Shown here one piece after another: positions 60,254 through 64,000 of a stretch of DNA of 64,000 nt. Position 1 is the stretch's first letter; each line of letters starts with the position of its first letter. The stretch is from Yponomeuta sedellus (lineage: Eukaryota; Arthropoda; Insecta; Lepidoptera; Yponomeutidae), in the NCBI GenBank assembly GCA_934045075.1, contig OW203723.1:18894035-18958034 (forward strand), written 5' to 3'. The notes below the pieces were generated by a model that was given only the letters and a program-made list of their open reading frames with translations, was not told the DNA's origin and ran no database searches. The position numbers were made by a program, and so were the translations under genes.

Positions 60254-61405
60254 TTTGTCATAATTTTGATTGGTAGAGCAACTGGTAAATTATTCAGACA
60301 CACGGGTAACAAAGATTCTGTACTGCCAAAAATGAACCGCTATGCCCCCAGTTTAGGGATCACTGTTCTATTGGAATATACCTATTATACTTAGATACCT
60401 ATGTTTTATAATTTATAAAGTAATACGTACTACCTACATCAGGATATCGATTGGATGACCCCGTTATTACTATCTATAAAGTGACCTCTACGTATTTCGC
60501 TCTACATTACAACGATGTGACCGTTTTTCTGTATTTTAACAGTTATTTGTCTTTAAAAATTATTGATTAGGTAAGAATTAATGTTAAATTTTGAGATAAC
60601 AAACAAAAATTTCATGTTTGGAGAAAACTTTAAACTTTCCATCATAGGAATTCTTGGATGGAAACTGGAGATCCGGGTTTATGAAAACTGTCCAAAATGC
60701 GAGTGCCAAAAGTATTTTCTTGTAAATTCTAAAACCTACACATCCAACGAAACTCAACTAAATTGTATTATGTTCATATGTGACCTTATAGAAGTTGCAT
60801 TCATAGAATGTCTAGTCCGTCTGGACATAGAGAACGACTTAATTTCGTACTGTAAATAGTCCGGGATTAACATAGGTCAATTCAGGAGGCGATTTGAAGT
60901 TGTTTTAAGCTTTGCGTTACAATTTCTACGCGGGAACACATTCAAAAGAATGGAATCTCTTATGGAGAAATACAAAACCTTCGCCAATCGATGCAATCTA
61001 GTTCCACCCAGGCTACTTTTATTAAAACTGCCCTACTCCACGCAGCCCTTAAAGAATTATTTATCAGCTAGGGAGCAATTATCGAGCCTCAAATAAACAT
61101 TGACAGAATTCTCAGACGCACCTGACTGGGCTATGTATTGAATTCGCGCCACCACTTAAGTCTCGCGACTCGATGCTGAAAATGAAAACACTACGCACGA
61201 ACAATATTGTTTAGAAAACATGTTGCGGTAACACCGCCATTGTTTTGCATTCACAAGGCGCTTTAATTAATCAAAACAATAAATGCGCATTAGAGGATGT
61301 GATACGAACTGATGGGACCCGGTCTGGTCAATGTCCGGTGCGGCGACACTCGTTGAGTCTTCGCGGAAATATGTGGTGGCCTTTTCATTCCAAGGTAAGA
61401 AGGGG
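60254..61405. other. Unassigned sequence upstream of a candidate promoter
   Basis: 60581-60859 is open for 92 codons with several Cys (ENCPKCECQKYFL), but without recognised homology. The rest shows no repeat of this window. Confidence 0.35.
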
Positions 61406-61518
61406 TATTTAAGCGACTGTTCCTAACCCAAACGGTCAGTAGCATTTTCGACAGCTTGATAGTTTTCTTTTTATTCAGATGGTCTTAGGACGACCTCGTC
61501 ATGCGTGATGGATGATAT
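61406..61518 (+). promoter_or_regulatory. Candidate core promoter and first exon
   Basis: TATTTAAG at 61406-61413 and the arthropod initiator TCAGT at 61436-61440 put the presumed +1 A at 61438, 32 bases from the TATA start. A donor-like ATAT|GTGAGC at 61519 would end an 81-base first exon. ATGs at 61479 and 61501 stop early; the one at 61508 would run through the donor after MDD. The downstream gene is not in the window. Confidence 0.4.
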
Positions 61519-61904
61519 GTGAGCTTGAGCGGTTTGCTCCACAGAGTGGGACAGTGCTCTGCCGAGCCGTGACGAGCTTCATACATTACACATGTTGATT
61601 GCAATACAACTCATTGATAATATCGACGTGCAACATTCGTCGTTAGTTATCATAAAAATCGGGATCCTGGCATTTGGTTCAAATTAAATTCAATAGTCAA
61701 AATGTTAACTACGACTTCGATTCCATAATCAAAATATTTTCGCGGTTTTTTACTCTAAAATAAAATTTGTTAATTTATATATTAATGAATAAGCTTACAT
61801 TGTGTATATTTAAAAAATCTACCATAGAATTTATCAAAATAATTTCAAAATTGCAAATTTACGTAGGTATTGTAATAAATGTTATTGTGACGTAATTATT
61901 TAAC

Positions 61905-62453
61905 TGATTGTGACGTATTTAAAAACCTATTTAGAGGCTAAAAATTTCACCCATGCCATGAAATTTCACTGATGCCGTGAGTCGCCCATTGGCTCAATTG
62001 GTAGAGCGCTGGTACGGATAGCCAGAGGTTGCGGGTTCGAATCCCGGCATGGGTGAAATTTTTAGCCTCTAAATAGGTTTTTAAATTTGTTCCTTAGCAC
62101 GGGTTAGTGCATTAAAAATAAAAATAGTGTAATCATGTGGGTACAGTGATATCGTTCCGATGTTAAACCTAACTGCAAAGTAGGTAGTCGGGGCTGTAAG
62201 TAATGCAATTTGCTTAAGTGAGATGTCGCTGCCTGTACGTAATACAGAGAATATTGTAAAGAGTTTCGAAATTTCACTGATGCCGTGAGTCGCCCATTGG
62301 CTCAATTGGTAGAGCGCTGGTACGGATAGCCAGAGGTTGCGGGTTCGAATCCCGGCATGGGTGAAATTTTTAGCCTCTAAATAGGTTTTTAAATTTGTTC
62401 CTTAGCACGGGTTAGTGCATTAAAAATAAAAATAGTGTAATGATTGTGACGTA
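61905..62453 (+). mobile_element. SB tRNA-like retroposon, 523-bp composite with 13-bp TSD (reference copy)
   Basis: The insert 61918-62440 is flanked by TGATTGTGACGTA at 61905-61917 and 62441-62453. It starts with a ~40-bp inverted copy of the family 3' end (AAAAACCTATTTAGAGGC...). Two tRNA-like units follow with a 308-bp period (the first shortened at its 5' side), ending AAAATAGTGTAA. Each unit has GGCTCAATTGGTAGAGCG, a 5-bp anticodon-type stem around ACGGATA, and GGTTCGAATCCCGG. The base before the anticodon is C, not T, so these are not functional tRNAs. Confidence 0.9.
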
Positions 62454-62928
62454 ATTTTATGAACTATACCTAAGCCAAACTCGATAAAGAATAGAGGTAA
62501 ACAAACCAATTTAGGGTTACAACTCACGTTTTACAAATCTTCTATTGTTTACATGATTATAGCCTTTTACTTGCTAACTATTTATTAACAATTCCTATTG
62601 CAGCATATTTAGCTAGAATCACTCAAATAACATGCATATTACCTTGTTATTTCTCCGTTTTTAATTACCATAATATTATTCATGAATTTAACACTTAATT
62701 AATTTTAAAATTAATTTAATTTTGTAATGTTCAACCCAAGATATCTATATTCTTAGAACGGCTATAAAGGAACTGAAATACGTTCTCGTACGTTGCTTAT
62801 GTCCTGTCCTTTATAGCGTGCCAGCCGAAACCTTGGAAATGAAAGTGCTTATTTCTATTAAGTATTTACAGCGCTTCAAAGTTACTGGTATTTTTACTGA
62901 CTTACGTTATAATTATAAATAAGTAAAT
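62454..62928. other. AT-rich sequence, nothing recognised
   Basis: No coding or repeat similarity noted. Confidence 0.5.
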
Positions 62929-63590
62929 AAAAATATTAATGGACATATTACACAGATCTCGTTAACCCCATACTAAGTACAACCAAATGACTTGTGTTAC
63001 AGGCGCTAACTCGACGATAGATGTAATACAATAAATACATAGATCCTTTAAAAATTACATAAAAAGGATCCTTAACGACTCAAACTCAAGCTTACATTGA
63101 ATCTTCATTTCTCTTCTCCCTCCTCCTAAATTAAACACCCTCACACACATACACCCACACCCTCTCAACACACAGATACACACACTCACACACACACATA
63201 CACAATCGCATATTTTATGAGTGTTAATGCGTGTTGGCTTTGGCACATGTTGCCAGTGATTTATTAATCTAATTATTTTAGTTGAGTTTTTGCGTTTGGA
63301 TTTCTGCTTTTATTTATTGTATAGTTGTGGGTAGCTGTTATTGGCCTTATTAACTGTATTCCATTACTTGTATTATCACTGATTATGTTCGCTGTTGATA
63401 CCCCTAAGATATAAAATATAAGAAATAAATAATAAGTAAAAATAAATAATAAAATAGATAACGTCCAAGATTCGAGATAAACTCGAAAAGTTCGTTTCCT
63501 AGTTTCACCCGGCCGGGGATCGAACCAGACACCTTCGGTTTTACAGTCTGCAGCATGCCGAACCGCTGCGCCACCGAGGCCGTCTTATAG
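62929..63590 (-). mobile_element. SINE-A, full length but split by a later insertion
   Basis: The 3' part (62929-63044) and the 5' part with B box GGTTCGATCCCCGG (63460-63590) are one minus-strand SINE-A, separated by the insert at 63045-63453. Confidence 0.85.
63045..63453 (+). mobile_element. ~409-bp retroposon-like insert in SINE-A
   Basis: ATAGAT is duplicated at 63039-63044 and 63454-63459. The insert begins CCTTTAAAAATTACAT, contains a CA-rich microsatellite (63140-63205) and ends in an A-rich AATAAATAATAAGTAAAAAT stretch, like a retroposon tail. Family unknown. Confidence 0.6.
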
Positions 63591-64000
63591 GTATCTTAGA
63601 GATATACTGACCAGCAACTTCCACGATGTTAGTTCCTTTAAAGAAATCTAATACCTAATCTCTAATGCCTAGCTTATAAAATATATAAAAGTACAATTCA
63701 GTACAAGAAACCAGACGGCTAAACTGTCTAACAAGGCCTAGAAAAGTGCGTTCTAGTTTCAGCACCACTCAGCAAGCGGATCGAGTTTTTTTTTAATTGT
63801 AACAATTATATTATTATTTCAACTATACTCTTTCTTTTATTCGAATCCTCAACCGAACACAGTAAGTGCAGGTTTATCCCTAGGATTAAGTTCCGATAAT
63901 GTCAGCAGCTAACAGCGGAGAATCCATACTGCATAAGTTTTGCTGAGTTAAAGTCCAAAATTGCCAAACAATTTGTATTGGTCGTCTTTTATCGTAATAT
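63591..64000. other. Nothing recognised
   Basis: Noncoding-looking sequence to the window edge. Confidence 0.5.

Noticed and set aside
61983..62056. Functional tRNA genes (also at 19350, 27075, 34670, 62291)
   Set aside because: They fold partly like tRNA, but the base before the anticodon is C instead of T, stems carry mismatches, and the copies lie in an insertion flanked by a TSD.
63055..63246. Cys/Val-rich ORF
   Set aside because: Translation of a CA/TG microsatellite.

Overview
This is an animal nuclear window, most probably from a moth or butterfly. The sequence is AT-rich, genes are split by GT-AG introns, and four conserved insect genes sit among very dense dispersed repeats. Several repeats are recognisable as lepidopteran types: tRNA-related SINEs, RTE and CR1/L2 LINE remnants, mariner, piggyBac-like and many MITEs. 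There is no bacterial gene organisation, operon or CRISPR array.

Gene layout. (1) The minus strand from 16041 leftward carries the first four coding exons of Utx/KDM6A (H3K27 demethylase, N-terminal TPR part), and the gene leaves the window on the left. (2) The plus strand 20210-28043 carries a complete three-exon atypical dual-specificity phosphatase of the DUSP3/VHR type, with a predicted N-myristoylation signal. (3) The minus strand 31866-32210 is single-exon mRpL42, a mitochondrial large-subunit protein. (4) The plus strand 32713-33653 is a decayed THAP zinc-finger remnant. (5) The plus strand from 36551 to at least 43762 carries six coding exons of MCRS1 (Rcd5; NSL and INO80 complexes). 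Its C-terminal FHA exons were not found, so its next intron is more than 20 kb long or the end lies to the right. A TATA plus initiator core promoter at 61406-61440 may mark another gene running off the right edge. The genes do not form a pathway.

Mobile DNA fills the introns and the right third. An almost intact CR1-group LINE lies at 48143-51668. A 2.25-kb element at 4893-7145 has perfect 27-bp terminal repeats and an 8-bp target duplication. A piggyBac-like element with TTAT duplications sits in Utx intron 3. Two mariners lie in the phosphatase introns, one split by a SINE. A fragment of Crypton-type tyrosine recombinase, a large foldback element and several MITEs with clear target duplications are also present. 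Two repeat families stand out. One is a SINE whose head derives from 5S rRNA (about nine copies). The other, called SB here, is a tRNA-like element whose 5' end is an inverted copy of its own 3' end, yet it is flanked by 8-14-bp target duplications. MCRS1 intron 5 holds about 1.5 kb of almost perfect GATA repeat.

All calls come from reading the sequence and from remembered family features. No database search was run.
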